This document shows positions 32,895 through 42,004 of a DNA stretch of 64,000 nt, one piece after another. The translations under genes and the position numbers were made by a program. The DNA comes from Elusimicrobiota bacterium (GTDB taxonomy: Bacteria > Elusimicrobiota > Elusimicrobia > 2-02-FULL-39-32). Position 1 is the first letter of the stretch, and each line of letters opens with the position of its first letter. The notes below the pieces were generated by a model. It ran no database searches and was not told the origin of the DNA. It saw nothing but the letters and a program-made list of their open reading frames with translations. The stretch covers positions 28,612 to 92,611 of the forward strand of contig JAKFYJ010000043.1 of NCBI GenBank assembly GCA_021730935.1. The letters run 5' to 3'.

Positions 32895-34040
32895 ATGACT
32901 GAAAAAAGTTTGTTGGACTTTGTCACAAAAATCCGACGGGAAATTCATCAATATCCTGAGCTCGGGAACAACGAGTTCAAGACGGCGAAAGTGATTGAGC
33001 GGGTGCTGAAATCCCTTGGGATCCCTCACAAGCGCGTCGGCAAAACCGGCGTGTTGGGGGAAATCAAACGGGGGCCGGGCCCCTGCGTGGCGCTCCGGGC
33101 GGACATGGACGCGCTTCCGCTCACGGAAATTTCGAAATCTTCCTATGCTTCCAAAATTCCCGGCGTGATGCATGCTTGCGGGCACGACGCTCATGTCGCC
33201 ATGCTCCTGGGCGCGGCGATGATCTTGAAGGATGACAAAAATATTTCCGGCACCGTTAAATTTATATTCCAGCCGAACGAAGAGGGCGCGGGAGGGGCGC
33301 TGGAACTCATCAAAAAAGGGATCATGAATCATCCCAGGGTGGAGGCGACGTTCGGCCTGCATGTGAACCCCCGTTTTCCCTCGGGAAGCGTGGCCATCAA
33401 GAGCGGGCCCCTGATGGCGGCGGTGGATAAATTTGAAATCGAAATCATGGGGCAGGGCGGGCACGCGGCTTATCCTCATGAAGGCAAAGACGCGGTCGCG
33501 ATCGCGTCCGAAGCGGTGCAGTCGCTCCAGATGATCGTTTCCAGAAAAGTGGATCCCGTGGACCCCGCGGTGCTGACCGTGGGAACTTTTAACGCCGGCA
33601 CGCGATATAACATCCTTGCCGGACGGGCAACGCTCACAGGAACCGTGAGAACGCTTTCCGAAAAAACCCACGCTTTGATCCCGAAACTGATCCGCCAAAC
33701 TCTGGACGGCATCACAAAGGCCCACGGCGCCAAATATGTTTTGAATTATGAAGTCCTGGGCTCTGTCCTTTCCAACGATAAAACAATGGCCCTGCATGCC
33801 CGAAAATCGGCGGAGAAAATTCTGCCCATGAACCTGATCCATGAACCTGAACAGGCCTCCATGGGCGGGGAAGATTTTGCGGAATATCTTAAATTTTCGC
33901 CCGGATGTTTCATTTATGTGGGAACAGGAAGCCAAAGACTCAAAACCACAGCCCCCTGGCACCACCCGGGATTCAATTTGGACGAATCCGCTCTCCCTGT
34001 CGGATCCAAACTCCTCGCTCAGATTGTCCGTGATTTTTAA
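32895..34040 (+). CDS. M20-family amidohydrolase / aminoacylase
   Basis: A 381-residue zinc hydrolase of the M20D group (hippurate hydrolase, N-acyl-amino-acid and IAA-amino-acid hydrolase relatives). Metal and catalytic residues are visible in HACGHDAHVAMLLG, FQPNEEGAGG (catalytic Glu pair) and the distal HHPGF. A lid/dimerisation domain lies at about 180-295 with GQGGHAAYPHEG. Substrate is uncertain; N-acetyl-diaminopimelate, acyl-amino acids and peptides are all possible for this clade. Confidence 0.9.
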   Translation: MTEKSLLDFVTKIRREIHQYPELGNNEFKTAKVIERVLKSLGIPHKRVGKTGVLGEIKRGPGPCVALRADMDALPLTEISKSSYASKIPGVMHACGHDAHVAMLLGAAMILKDDKNISGTVKFIFQPNEEGAGGALELIKKGIMNHPRVEATFGLHVNPRFPSGSVAIKSGPLMAAVDKFEIEIMGQGGHAAYPHEGKDAVAIASEAVQSLQMIVSRKVDPVDPAVLTVGTFNAGTRYNILAGRATLTGTVRTLSEKTHALIPKLIRQTLDGITKAHGAKYVLNYEVLGSVLSNDKTMALHARKSAEKILPMNLIHEPEQASMGGEDFAEYLKFSPGCFIYVGTGSQRLKTTAPWHHPGFNLDESALPVGSKLLAQIVRDF

Positions 34041-34049
34041 GGTCAATCC

Positions 34050-35078
34050 ATGACCCGCCTTTCGCAAATCGGGGAATGGGAAACCATCCGCCGAGTCCAA
34101 AAAATATTGGGGTCCCCCAAAATTCCTGCTCCTCACAAACTATTAGTCGGCCCGGGAGATGATACGGCTGTGGTTAATTTTACCACGCCCTCGCGCCTGG
34201 CGTTTACGACGGACACTCTGGTTGAGGGCACCCATTTCCGTCTGGACTGGATGAGGCGCCATTTCAGCGAAAAGGAAGTTTGGCAGGGCCTTGGGTGGAA
34301 AGCCATGGCCGTCAACCTCTCAGACCTTGCCGCCATGGGCGGAGCAAGACCCATCCTGGCTCTTTTGACATTCGGGGGGCGTGGGGATATCTCTGTGGAT
34401 ACTGTGGAAAATGTTGCCAGGGGAATCTCAAAACTAACGAGGAATTTGGGCTTTTCAGTGGTTGGTGGTGATACAATTCGATCTGATAAAACAATAATTT
34501 CTATTACTCTCGTCGGTGAAATAGTTACCCACAATCCGGTTTTGCGCTCGGGAGCCAAAAAAGGCGACCTTTTGGGGTGCACAGGCCCCCTTGGCCTCTC
34601 GATGGCAGGCATGGAACTCCTCCAAAGGGAATCCATTTTATCGTCTAAAGAAGCGAAATTTCTCGCCAACTGTCACATCCGTCCCGTTCCGAAACTCAAG
34701 GAAGGTGAAATTCTGGGAAATGTGGATATATTTTCCACATCAATGTTGGACACATCCGATGATTTGCGGACTTCACTGGAGATTCTGTTCCGTCAAAGCG
34801 CTGTCGGAATAGAATGCGATCTCTCTCAAACGCTCATTCATCCCGCCTTGTCCTGGTTCTGCAAAAAAAACGGCGCCTTGCCTTATGATTATATCCTGAA
34901 CGGCGGAGAAGACTATCAATTGCTGTTCACGGTTCCGGCCAGCAACGCCGAAAAAGTCCTGAAAAAAATTCCGGGGGCCTATATATTTGGAAAAATAACC
35001 GATAAAAAAAATGGGATTCGATTATTGGACAATGGCAAAGCAATGCGGATCAAGAATGAAAGATTTAAACACTTTTGA
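34050..35078 (+). CDS. thiL: Thiamine-monophosphate kinase
   Basis: A 342-residue kinase of the PurM-like superfamily, phosphorylating thiamine monophosphate to the pyrophosphate cofactor. Family marks are GPGDDTAVVNF near the N-terminus, MAVNLSDLAAMGGARPILALL, GGDTIRSDKTIISITLVGE, LLGCTGPLGLSMAG, and NGGEDYQLLFT. It overlaps tsaE by 23 bases. Confidence 0.94.
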   Translation: MTRLSQIGEWETIRRVQKILGSPKIPAPHKLLVGPGDDTAVVNFTTPSRLAFTTDTLVEGTHFRLDWMRRHFSEKEVWQGLGWKAMAVNLSDLAAMGGARPILALLTFGGRGDISVDTVENVARGISKLTRNLGFSVVGGDTIRSDKTIISITLVGEIVTHNPVLRSGAKKGDLLGCTGPLGLSMAGMELLQRESILSSKEAKFLANCHIRPVPKLKEGEILGNVDIFSTSMLDTSDDLRTSLEILFRQSAVGIECDLSQTLIHPALSWFCKKNGALPYDYILNGGEDYQLLFTVPASNAEKVLKKIPGAYIFGKITDKKNGIRLLDNGKAMRIKNERFKHF

Positions 35079-35526
35079 ATTATTGTTTGTCACGAAATCT
35101 CCGGAGGAGACCTTCAAATTCGCAAAAAATTTGGGGGAAAAACTCGGCCCGGGAGATGTTGTTGCTTTGATCGGAGACCTTGGGAGCGGAAAAACCCATT
35201 TTGTGAAGGGCCTGGCCAAGGGACTCAAGGTGAATCAGCCCGAGGAAGTCCGGAGCCCGACCTTCTCGCTTATTCAGGAATATGACGGAAAAATTCCCCT
35301 CTGCCACGCGGACCTTTATCGCCTGAGCCCGACGGAAACCTTGCATCTGGGATTGGAAGAATATTGGCTCGGAAAAAAATGGGCCGTGGCTGTTGAGTGG
35401 GCGGACAAATCCAAAAAACTGATCCCGGAACACGCGCTGCGGATTGAATTTGAAATGTTGTCGCCGAACGAAAGACGCCTGAAAATATCCGGAGCGAAAC
35501 CATGGAAAAAAAAGATCAAAAAATAA
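35056..35526 (+). CDS. tsaE: tRNA threonylcarbamoyladenosine biosynthesis ATPase TsaE
   Basis: A 156-residue P-loop ATPase of the t6A modification complex. The P-loop is GDLGSGKTHFVKGLAKGL, and VRSPTFSLIQEY, HADLYRL and VEWADK are family motifs. The start is the ATG at 35056 (MKDLNTFELLF) inside the thiL end; the longer frame is thiL shadow. It overlaps tsaB by 25 bases. Its partner TsaD is not in the window. Confidence 0.94.
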   Translation: MKDLNTFELLFVTKSPEETFKFAKNLGEKLGPGDVVALIGDLGSGKTHFVKGLAKGLKVNQPEEVRSPTFSLIQEYDGKIPLCHADLYRLSPTETLHLGLEEYWLGKKWAVAVEWADKSKKLIPEHALRIEFEMLSPNERRLKISGAKPWKKKIKK

Positions 35527-36164
35527 GTCTCGCCGTCGAAACTTCGGGGAAAACCATGAGCGCCGCCCTCCTGAACAATGCCCATGTGATGGGCGAGATT
35601 TTTATCGACGCGGGCCCGAGACATTCGGACATCCTCGCGGACACCTGCCGCTTTCTCCTGGAGAGCTGCGGGGTCCGGATTGAGGAGCTCAAGCGCATTG
35701 CCGTGTGCACGGGGCCGGGAAGCTTCACGGGCCTGAGAGTGGGCCTCTCTTTCGCGCGCACTCTCGCGCAGAGCCTTAAAATCCCCCTGATCGGGGTCCC
35801 CGTCTTTGAAATTTTGGCCAGACAAGCCGCTCCGGAGAATGTCCGGGCCAAAAAAATAATGATTCTGATTCCCTCGATCGGCGACGATGTTTATGTCGGC
35901 GTTTTCAGGCCCGGCTCCAGCCGGCCGTTGGGGAGATATCGCGTGGCCGCAAGAAAGAAAATTGAAAGGGAGCTTGCAAGAGAGCCGAGAGGAAAGATAT
36001 CATTGATAGAAGAGGGTTCCATCCAGCCCCGGGCTGGAATTTTGGGGGCCCTGGCCTTGGAACGCGGCCGAGGCAAGAAAGGTTCGTGGCAGGAAGTGCT
36101 CCCGCTTTATTTAAGGCCGTCGATCGCTCAGGAAAGAAAAGAATATCGGAAAACAAAATCATGA
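35502..36164 (+). CDS. tsaB: tRNA threonylcarbamoyladenosine biosynthesis protein TsaB
   Basis: A 220-residue ASKHA-fold protein that dimerises with TsaD for t6A37 synthesis. The motifs ISLAVETSG (phosphate loop 1 analogue) and CTGPGSFTGLRVGLSFARTLA are diagnostic. Like other TsaB proteins it lacks the metal-binding histidines of TsaD. It is followed by an ATGA-coupled aminotransferase. Confidence 0.93.
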   Translation: MEKKDQKISLAVETSGKTMSAALLNNAHVMGEIFIDAGPRHSDILADTCRFLLESCGVRIEELKRIAVCTGPGSFTGLRVGLSFARTLAQSLKIPLIGVPVFEILARQAAPENVRAKKIMILIPSIGDDVYVGVFRPGSSRPLGRYRVAARKKIERELAREPRGKISLIEEGSIQPRAGILGALALERGRGKKGSWQEVLPLYLRPSIAQERKEYRKTKS

Positions 36165-37033
36165 AAAAAATTTGGCTCAACACATCTCTCGTCCCCGTTA
36201 AAAAAGCGAAAGTTTCAGCGCTCGACCGCGGATTCATTTATGGCGACGGGGTCTATGAAGCGGTGCGGGTTTATCAGGGAAAAATTTTCCGGCCCGAAGG
36301 GCACTGGAAACGGCTGGACGGATCCCTGAAATCCATCCACATGAAAATTCCCTGGTCCCATAAATTTCTGACGGAAGTCTGCCGCAAGACAGCCCAGGCC
36401 AACGGGCTGAAAGAGGCTTTGGTTCGGGTCACGATCTCCAGAGGCGTGGGCGAGCTGGGCTATGATCCCTCAACGGCCAAACACCCGACTCTCACCGGGA
36501 TCGCAACTCCCGTGAGGCAGGATCTGCCGGAACTTTGGGAGAAGGGCGTCAAAGTCGCCATCGTGAAAGTGCGCCGAAACCACGTGAAATCCCTCAGCCC
36601 CGCGATCAAGCACACCAACTCCCTGAACGGAATTTTGGCTAAAATTGAAGCGCTCAAGAGCCATGCGTTCGAAGGCGTCTTTTTAAACCTCGACGGATAT
36701 CTGGCGGAAGGAACCATCAGCAATATTTTCATCGTGAAGCGCGGCGTGCTCAAAACGCCGTCGTTGTCCTGCGGGATCCTGGACGGAGTCACCCGCCATG
36801 CGTTGATTGAGCTCGCGAAAAAAATCGGCATCCGCGTTCTGGAAACCGAAATTCACGAGAAGGAAGTTTTTTCCGCAGACGAAGTTTTCCTCACCAGCAC
36901 GACAATGGAAGCGATGCCGGTGACCCAAGTGAATTCCCAAAAAATCCGAGACGGGCGGCCAGGGCCCGTCACGAAAACTCTGCAGAGGGCTTTCCGCGCT
37001 CTGGTTGAACGGGAACTTGGCATCCGTGTCTGA
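36161..37033 (+). CDS. Class IV PLP aminotransferase (BCAT / D-amino acid type)
   Basis: A 290-residue fold-type IV enzyme (PF01063). SALDRGFIYGDGVYEAVRVY is the N-terminal signature, the PLP lysine is in SPAIKHTNSLNG, and GTISNIFIVK and EVFLTSTTMEAMPVTQV are conserved later. The family covers branched-chain aminotransferases, D-alanine aminotransferase and 4-amino-4-deoxychorismate lyase; the arginine pattern was not resolved, so the substrate is open. ATGA overlap with tsaB. Confidence 0.9.
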   Translation: MKKIWLNTSLVPVKKAKVSALDRGFIYGDGVYEAVRVYQGKIFRPEGHWKRLDGSLKSIHMKIPWSHKFLTEVCRKTAQANGLKEALVRVTISRGVGELGYDPSTAKHPTLTGIATPVRQDLPELWEKGVKVAIVKVRRNHVKSLSPAIKHTNSLNGILAKIEALKSHAFEGVFLNLDGYLAEGTISNIFIVKRGVLKTPSLSCGILDGVTRHALIELAKKIGIRVLETEIHEKEVFSADEVFLTSTTMEAMPVTQVNSQKIRDGRPGPVTKTLQRAFRALVERELGIRV

Positions 37034-37460
37034 CCTGGAGCTGATCGACGACCATTATTGTTTTGCCTGCGGCGACGACAACAAGGAAGGCCTGGACCTC
37101 CAGTGGATCATCGACGGAAGAACCTGCCATGCGGTTTTCTCGCCGCAGAGAAAATTCCAGGGATGGAAAGGAATCGTGCACGGCGGAATTGTGGCCACAC
37201 TGCTGGACGAAGCCATGACGCGGCTGGCCTGGATTGTTTCAGGCGGCGCTCTGACGGCCGAAATGACGGTCCGTTTCGTGAAACCGGCTTATGTCAAAGA
37301 CAAAATTTATGCCTACGGAGAAATCGTTTCGGAGAACCGCAAGATCGTGGAAATGCGGGCTTCCTTATATAAGGAGAACAAAATGGGTGAACGGATCGCC
37401 TGGTCCACAGGCAAGGCTGTAAAAATTCATAAACAAAAGCAAAGTTTTTTATCAAATTGA
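37026..37460 (+). CDS. Hotdog-fold thioesterase (PaaI/4HBT-like)
   Basis: A protein of about 144 residues with the hotdog motif GIVHGGIVATLLDEAMTRLA, containing the conserved HGG and the acidic residue in DEA, plus EMTVRFVKPAYVKDKI. The N-terminal CFACGDDNKEGL matches a common subgroup of acyl-CoA thioesterase-like proteins. Start is uncertain: GTG at 37026 (used here) or TTG at 37005; both overlap the aminotransferase. Substrate unknown. Confidence 0.82.
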   Translation: MSDLELIDDHYCFACGDDNKEGLDLQWIIDGRTCHAVFSPQRKFQGWKGIVHGGIVATLLDEAMTRLAWIVSGGALTAEMTVRFVKPAYVKDKIYAYGEIVSENRKIVEMRASLYKENKMGERIAWSTGKAVKIHKQKQSFLSN

Positions 37461-37485
37461 CAAAAAATGGAACTTCTGTTAGAAT
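37457..37485 (+). promoter_or_regulatory. Strong promoter of the TPR-ExbBD-TonB operon
   Basis: TTGACA (37457-37462) overlaps the thioesterase stop; TAGAAT (37480-37485) follows after 17 bases. The ATG at 37495 is 9 bases later with no Shine-Dalgarno, so the 5' leader would be 0-3 bases. Confidence 0.72.
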
Positions 37486-37494
37486 TCGGATGCA

Positions 37495-40400
37495 ATGAAA
37501 TTTAGATTCAATCCTGCGGCATGCAAAAGCGCCGCGATGCTGGTTTTCTTCGTCGTAAATCCGGTTTCCTCCCCGCTCCATTCGGAATCGTATGATGACC
37601 TGGAACTGACATCAAGAAATCTGGTTTTGCCGGAAGTGGAACAGTTCAAGCTGGGGTCAAAACTCTTTTTGGAAAAAGACAAAAAGATCGCGGCCTGGAA
37701 AGCGTATCAAACTTTTCTTTTCAATTATCCCGACAGCCCTCTCTCGGGCGACGCGCAGTTCATGCTGGCGGAAGCGATTTATCAGCAGGCGATCAGCGAT
37801 TTCAAGGCCGGCAATCCCCCCGACGAATCCGGATGGAAAAAACGGAAGAAGGGCGGGTTCAAACTGATGGGCAAAGGCCTGAAAAAAGGCCTGGACGGAC
37901 TGAAGAACATCGGCGCCACCGTTTCCGGCGAAGCCTCCGCTCCGAAAGACATGGAGACGATCGACCAGGCGACCTTTTCCGAAGCCATCGACCAATATAC
38001 GCTCGTCCTCTCCGACCATAAAAAAGTCGGGCTCAACGACACGGCTCTCCTCCGGATCGCGGAATGTTATTACAACATCGGCGATTATCCCTCCGCCCTC
38101 GAACATTTCAAGAAAATCCAGAAAGATTACCCGCAAAGTTATCTCACCGGAGAAAGCATCCTGGGTTCCGCCCAGTGCTATATCCCCGGCGGCGATTTCG
38201 GAAGCGCGGAACTTGAGATTAAAAAACTGATCACCACCTATCCCTCGTATACGGAACATCCGCAGGTGCAGTTCATCCTCGGCATCATCCGTTATCAGGA
38301 AGGAAAATATGACGAGGCCGTAAAATATCTGGAAAAAATTAATACGGACGAAGCCCTCTTTTATTGCGGCCAGTCCCTCGTGAAGCTCAACAAAAATCTC
38401 GCCGCCACCGCGAAATTTAAAAAGCTCGTGGAAGATTTCAAAGACAGCCGTTTCGCGGAAACCGCGGCGTTCCTCATGGGCGACGCGTTCATGCAGTCCG
38501 GGAATTATCCCGGAGCCATCCAGGAGTTCCGAAAATTCATCAAGAATTTCCCGCAAAGCAATCTCAAGGAAGCCGCGCTCTATCGCATCGCGGCCGGAAA
38601 CTTCATGAAGGAAGATTATCCTTCGGCGCGCGAAAGCTTCAACATGTTTTTGAACGCCTATCCGTCCGGGGAATACACTTCTCTGGCGCGATACTTGATC
38701 GCGGAGACCTATCGCCTCTCAGGACAATATAAGGAAGCGAGTTTCGCTTTCGGCCAGCTGATCTCGCTCATGCCGAACGCCCCGATCACGGCGAACGCCA
38801 AGTTCAAACTCGCGTGGGTGACGTATCAGCAGAAAAATTATCCGATTGCGGCCGACCTCTTTCAGAAATTCATCGACTGGCATCCGTTCCATCAGTGGGT
38901 CCCCCAGGCCTATCTCCTCATGGGGAACGCCTATGCCATCCTCGGGAAATCCGAAGAATCCGCAAACGATTATCAGCAGGCCTTCGACAAAGCGCCCAAA
39001 ACCGAGCTCGGAGAATCCGCTCTGGGCCTTTTGAACCGCGTGCGCTATAACCAGGGAAGCTACGGCCAGATCACTTCGGGCTACACTTATATCCTGAAAT
39101 CCCTTCCGCCCTCTGAGTCCAAGTGGCGGGCATATAGCCAGCTTTATCTCGCGGATTCTTATTACCGTCAGAAACTCTATCGCGAAGCCATCAATGTTTT
39201 CGACAGCATCGTGACGCTTTATCCCAATCAGCCCGTCGCGATTCAGGCGAGGGACGGCCTCTCGTGGTGCAATTTCCAGCTCGGAAACTTCGACGAAGCT
39301 CAGAAGCAGAGACAAAAAATTTCCGAAGTGCGCCTCCCCGAAGGCGTTGCCGCGCCCGTGATGGCCTCCAGCGATTTTGAGCTGGCCAACGCGCTGTTCA
39401 ACCAGAAAAAATATATGGAAGCGATGGAAGCGTATGAAAAATTCATACAGCAGTCGCCTTCGTCCAAAGACATCCCGGACGCGCTCTATCGCGTGGGGCT
39501 CTGCTATTACCGCCAGGAATATTACACGCAAGCCATCACGGCCTGGGAAAGCCTCACCGACAAATTTCCCCAGCACGAACGCACGGAAGAAGCCGCCTTC
39601 CAGATCGCGGACACTTATTTCCGCGCCCAGAAATATGACAAGGCGATCGAGACCTATCGCCGGATCATCTCGCGCTATCCCAACAACAAGGGCATCCTGG
39701 AAGCGAACATGCGGATCGGCCAGTCGTATTACAACGCCGGCAACGACGACAACGCGCTCACGGAGATGGACGCTTTCCTGAGAAAATATCCGAACGACGC
39801 GAAAGTCGGAGCCACTCTGGATCTGGTGGAAGCTTCATTGGACAGACTGGAAGCCCGCACAGGCGCGGCCGCAAAATCGCGGGGCGTAAAACTCCTGCAG
39901 GATTTGATCGAAGCGCTTCCCAGAACCGCGACCGGAGCCGAATGCCAGTTCCGCCTTGCGCGCAGACACTTCAATGCCAAGGATTATGCCCAGGCCGTCA
40001 GAGAATTTGAACGGCTCGCGACGGAATATCCCGACAGCGCCCATGTGGGAGAAGCTCAATTCTATGCCGGCGAGTGCAATTATACGCTCAAGAAATTTCC
40101 TGAAGCCATCGCGTCTTTTCAGCAGTTCATCCAAAATTTCCCGACTTCTGAATTTGCGCCCGCCGCGTCCTTTCACCTTGGGACTTCGCAGTTCAACACG
40201 CAGGATTATAAGGCCGCGGTTGAATCTTATCGCACTCTCGTTCAGCAGTATCCCGAGAGCGAGTTCGCGAGCGCGGGACTGAACAACATGGCCCTGGCTC
40301 AGAAGAAAATGCAGAACTTGTCAGACGCCGCGGACACTTATTCCAAACTCGCTTTGACTTATCCCAAAGACGCCTATGCCAAGGACGCTCTCTTTGAAGT

Positions 40401-40812
40401 CGGGAAAATAAAAAGAGATCTCAAGCTTTATGGCGAAGCGATCCTGGTGCTCAAGGATTTGGAGCCCAAACTTCCGGCGGGAGACGACCGGAAATATGAA
40501 TCTCTCGCGATCATCGCCGAATGTTATCAGGGGAACGGCGATTTGGACGAAGCGGTCAAAACCCTGAAACAGCTTTCCGCCGCCGTCGCCGGGAATTCTC
40601 CCTGGAAACTTGAAGCGTTCCGGCAGATGGGAGAAATTTACGAGAAGAAAGAGTCCTGGTCAGAGGCGGTTTCAGTTTATGAAGAAGGCGGACGGATGTC
40701 CGGCAACCCGCAGGTTTCCGGATCCTTCAGACAGAGGGCCAAATATCTGCGCGACACCTATTTGGCCGGCGGCGCGAAACCAAAAGCGTCTAAAACGACA
40801 GGCCAACCTTAA
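37495..40812 (+). CDS. Very large periplasmic TPR protein
   Basis: A 1,105-residue exported protein with an N-terminal hydrophobic signal (about 12-28, AAMLVFFVVNPVSS). It is built almost entirely of tetratricopeptide-type repeats, with many 'A...Y...l..YP.s' units such as AWKAYQTFLFNYPDSPLSG and AIETYRRIISRYPNNKG, probably more than 20. The spacing of about 35-37 residues is like YbgF/CpoB and BamD. It heads an operon with ExbB, two ExbD and a TonB, so it probably scaffolds or docks onto that energised complex in the periplasm. No catalytic domain is seen. Confidence 0.88.
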   Translation: MKFRFNPAACKSAAMLVFFVVNPVSSPLHSESYDDLELTSRNLVLPEVEQFKLGSKLFLEKDKKIAAWKAYQTFLFNYPDSPLSGDAQFMLAEAIYQQAISDFKAGNPPDESGWKKRKKGGFKLMGKGLKKGLDGLKNIGATVSGEASAPKDMETIDQATFSEAIDQYTLVLSDHKKVGLNDTALLRIAECYYNIGDYPSALEHFKKIQKDYPQSYLTGESILGSAQCYIPGGDFGSAELEIKKLITTYPSYTEHPQVQFILGIIRYQEGKYDEAVKYLEKINTDEALFYCGQSLVKLNKNLAATAKFKKLVEDFKDSRFAETAAFLMGDAFMQSGNYPGAIQEFRKFIKNFPQSNLKEAALYRIAAGNFMKEDYPSARESFNMFLNAYPSGEYTSLARYLIAETYRLSGQYKEASFAFGQLISLMPNAPITANAKFKLAWVTYQQKNYPIAADLFQKFIDWHPFHQWVPQAYLLMGNAYAILGKSEESANDYQQAFDKAPKTELGESALGLLNRVRYNQGSYGQITSGYTYILKSLPPSESKWRAYSQLYLADSYYRQKLYREAINVFDSIVTLYPNQPVAIQARDGLSWCNFQLGNFDEAQKQRQKISEVRLPEGVAAPVMASSDFELANALFNQKKYMEAMEAYEKFIQQSPSSKDIPDALYRVGLCYYRQEYYTQAITAWESLTDKFPQHERTEEAAFQIADTYFRAQKYDKAIETYRRIISRYPNNKGILEANMRIGQSYYNAGNDDNALTEMDAFLRKYPNDAKVGATLDLVEASLDRLEARTGAAAKSRGVKLLQDLIEALPRTATGAECQFRLARRHFNAKDYAQAVREFERLATEYPDSAHVGEAQFYAGECNYTLKKFPEAIASFQQFIQNFPTSEFAPAASFHLGTSQFNTQDYKAAVESYRTLVQQYPESEFASAGLNNMALAQKKMQNLSDAADTYSKLALTYPKDAYAKDALFEVGKIKRDLKLYGEAILVLKDLEPKLPAGDDRKYESLAIIAECYQGNGDLDEAVKTLKQLSAAVAGNSPWKLEAFRQMGEIYEKKESWSEAVSVYEEGGRMSGNPQVSGSFRQRAKYLRDTYLAGGAKPKASKTTGQP

Positions 40813-40823
40813 GGAGGTTTTCA

Positions 40824-41450
40824 TTGGGTGAGATAGATTTTGTAAAAGTATTTTTTGCGAGCTTTACGCTGTGGATTCTTCTCGGCTGTTCGATTTTGTC
40901 TTTGACAGTGGCGATGGAACGGTGGTGGTATTATCGGAAGGTTCAGTTCGCGCCGAAAAGATTTTTGGAACTCCTGGGAAAAATCGCGGCCCTGGTGTCG
41001 CAGGGGAAACCTGAAGAGGCCCTGCAGGCCACGCAGGGCATGAGCGGGCCCATTCCCGACATTGTGCGGACCGCCATCACCAACCGCAACCGCAGCAAAG
41101 TGGAGCTCGACGAACTTTTGACCGCGGCGCGCATGGAACAGCGCCTTGTGCTGGAACGATATCTCGGAATTTTGGGAACGCTTGGGAACACGGCGCCGTT
41201 CATCGGTCTTTTCGGAACGGTGGTCGGAATCATCAAGGCCTTCCATGATCTGGCCGCTTCCGGCACCGGCGGACCCGCGATTGTCGCGGCCGGCATTTCG
41301 GAAGCTCTCGTGGCAACCGCCGCGGGACTCCTCGTCGCCATTCCTTCCGTCGTCGTTTACAACGTTTTCACGAAGAAAGTCAAAGAGATGGCCACCAACC
41401 TTGAGGTTGCTTCCATCCGCCTTCTGGTGGTCCTGCACGGGGGTCGCTGA
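40824..41450 (+). CDS. exbB: ExbB/TolQ-family proton channel subunit
   Basis: A 208-residue MotA/TolQ/ExbB protein (PF01618) with three helices: about 10-32 and the pair around 115-175 (LGTLGNTAPFIGLFGTVVGI, LVATAAGLLVAIPSVVVYN). It starts with TTG at 40824, supported by AAGGAGG 6 bases upstream; no ATG is available nearby. With ExbD it converts proton flow to force on TonB-like partners. The last bases form a CTGA junction with exbD. Confidence 0.94.
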   Translation: MGEIDFVKVFFASFTLWILLGCSILSLTVAMERWWYYRKVQFAPKRFLELLGKIAALVSQGKPEEALQATQGMSGPIPDIVRTAITNRNRSKVELDELLTAARMEQRLVLERYLGILGTLGNTAPFIGLFGTVVGIIKAFHDLAASGTGGPAIVAAGISEALVATAAGLLVAIPSVVVYNVFTKKVKEMATNLEVASIRLLVVLHGGR

Positions 41451-42004
41451 ACATTCCGGACGACATTCAGACGCCCGGCTATCAGGGCCCCGAACGGCGG
41501 CAATCCAGCCGGGACGAATCGGAATCTGAATCGTCCAAACTGACGCTGAGACAGCGCTCCAAAGACCGCGCCCATTCAACCGAGGGCGGAGATCAGGACG
41601 CGATCACGGACATCAATGTGACGCCGCTCGTGGACGTTTCTCTCGTGCTCGTCATCATCTTCATGGCCGTTTCCCCTTTCATGCTTCAGGCGGGCATTGT
41701 GGTTTCCGAATCCAGAGCGGGCGCGGCGACAGGCAAAGCGTCGCTGGATGAAAATGTTCAGATTTCCCTGAGCGCTGAGGGACGATTGCTCGTAAACGGC
41801 GAAGCCGTCGCTTCTCTGGACGCGTTGTCGGACAAACTTAAAACCGTCATCCCGAAAAGCAAAGACGGACTGGTCACTCTCCAGGCGGAAAAGAGCAACC
41901 ATGTCGGACAGATCGTGGAAATTTTGGACATTGCCAAACAGGTCGGAGCCAAAAAAATTGCCATCATCAATAAGACCGAAGATAAAAATGAAGATAAAAA
42001 ATAA
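41447..42004 (+). CDS. exbD: ExbD/TolR-family protein (copy 1), probable CTG start
   Basis: A biopolymer-transport protein with one transmembrane helix after the hallmark DINVTPLVDVSLVLVIIFM (channel Asp in PLVDVS) and a periplasmic domain. The open frame runs from 41405, but the only ATG/GTG/TTG is a GTG at 41618 that would start inside the hallmark. A CTG at 41447 overlaps the exbB stop as CTGA, matching the ATGA/GTGA/TTGA junctions elsewhere, and adds a 57-residue hydrophilic N-terminus (NIPDDIQTPGYQGPERRQ...). About 185 residues in total. A sequencing error is the main alternative. Confidence 0.8.
   Translation: MNIPDDIQTPGYQGPERRQSSRDESESESSKLTLRQRSKDRAHSTEGGDQDAITDINVTPLVDVSLVLVIIFMAVSPFMLQAGIVVSESRAGAATGKASLDENVQISLSAEGRLLVNGEAVASLDALSDKLKTVIPKSKDGLVTLQAEKSNHVGQIVEILDIAKQVGAKKIAIINKTEDKNEDKK

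Noticed and set aside
32877..34136. 419-codon minus-strand frame opposite the M20 peptidase
   Set aside because: Shadow of a well-conserved sense gene; no recognisable domain and no start signal.
37495..40812. Possible DNA repeat array in the TPR gene
   Set aside because: Repetition is at the protein level only; DNA of the repeat units is diverged, so it is not a repeat locus or CRISPR.
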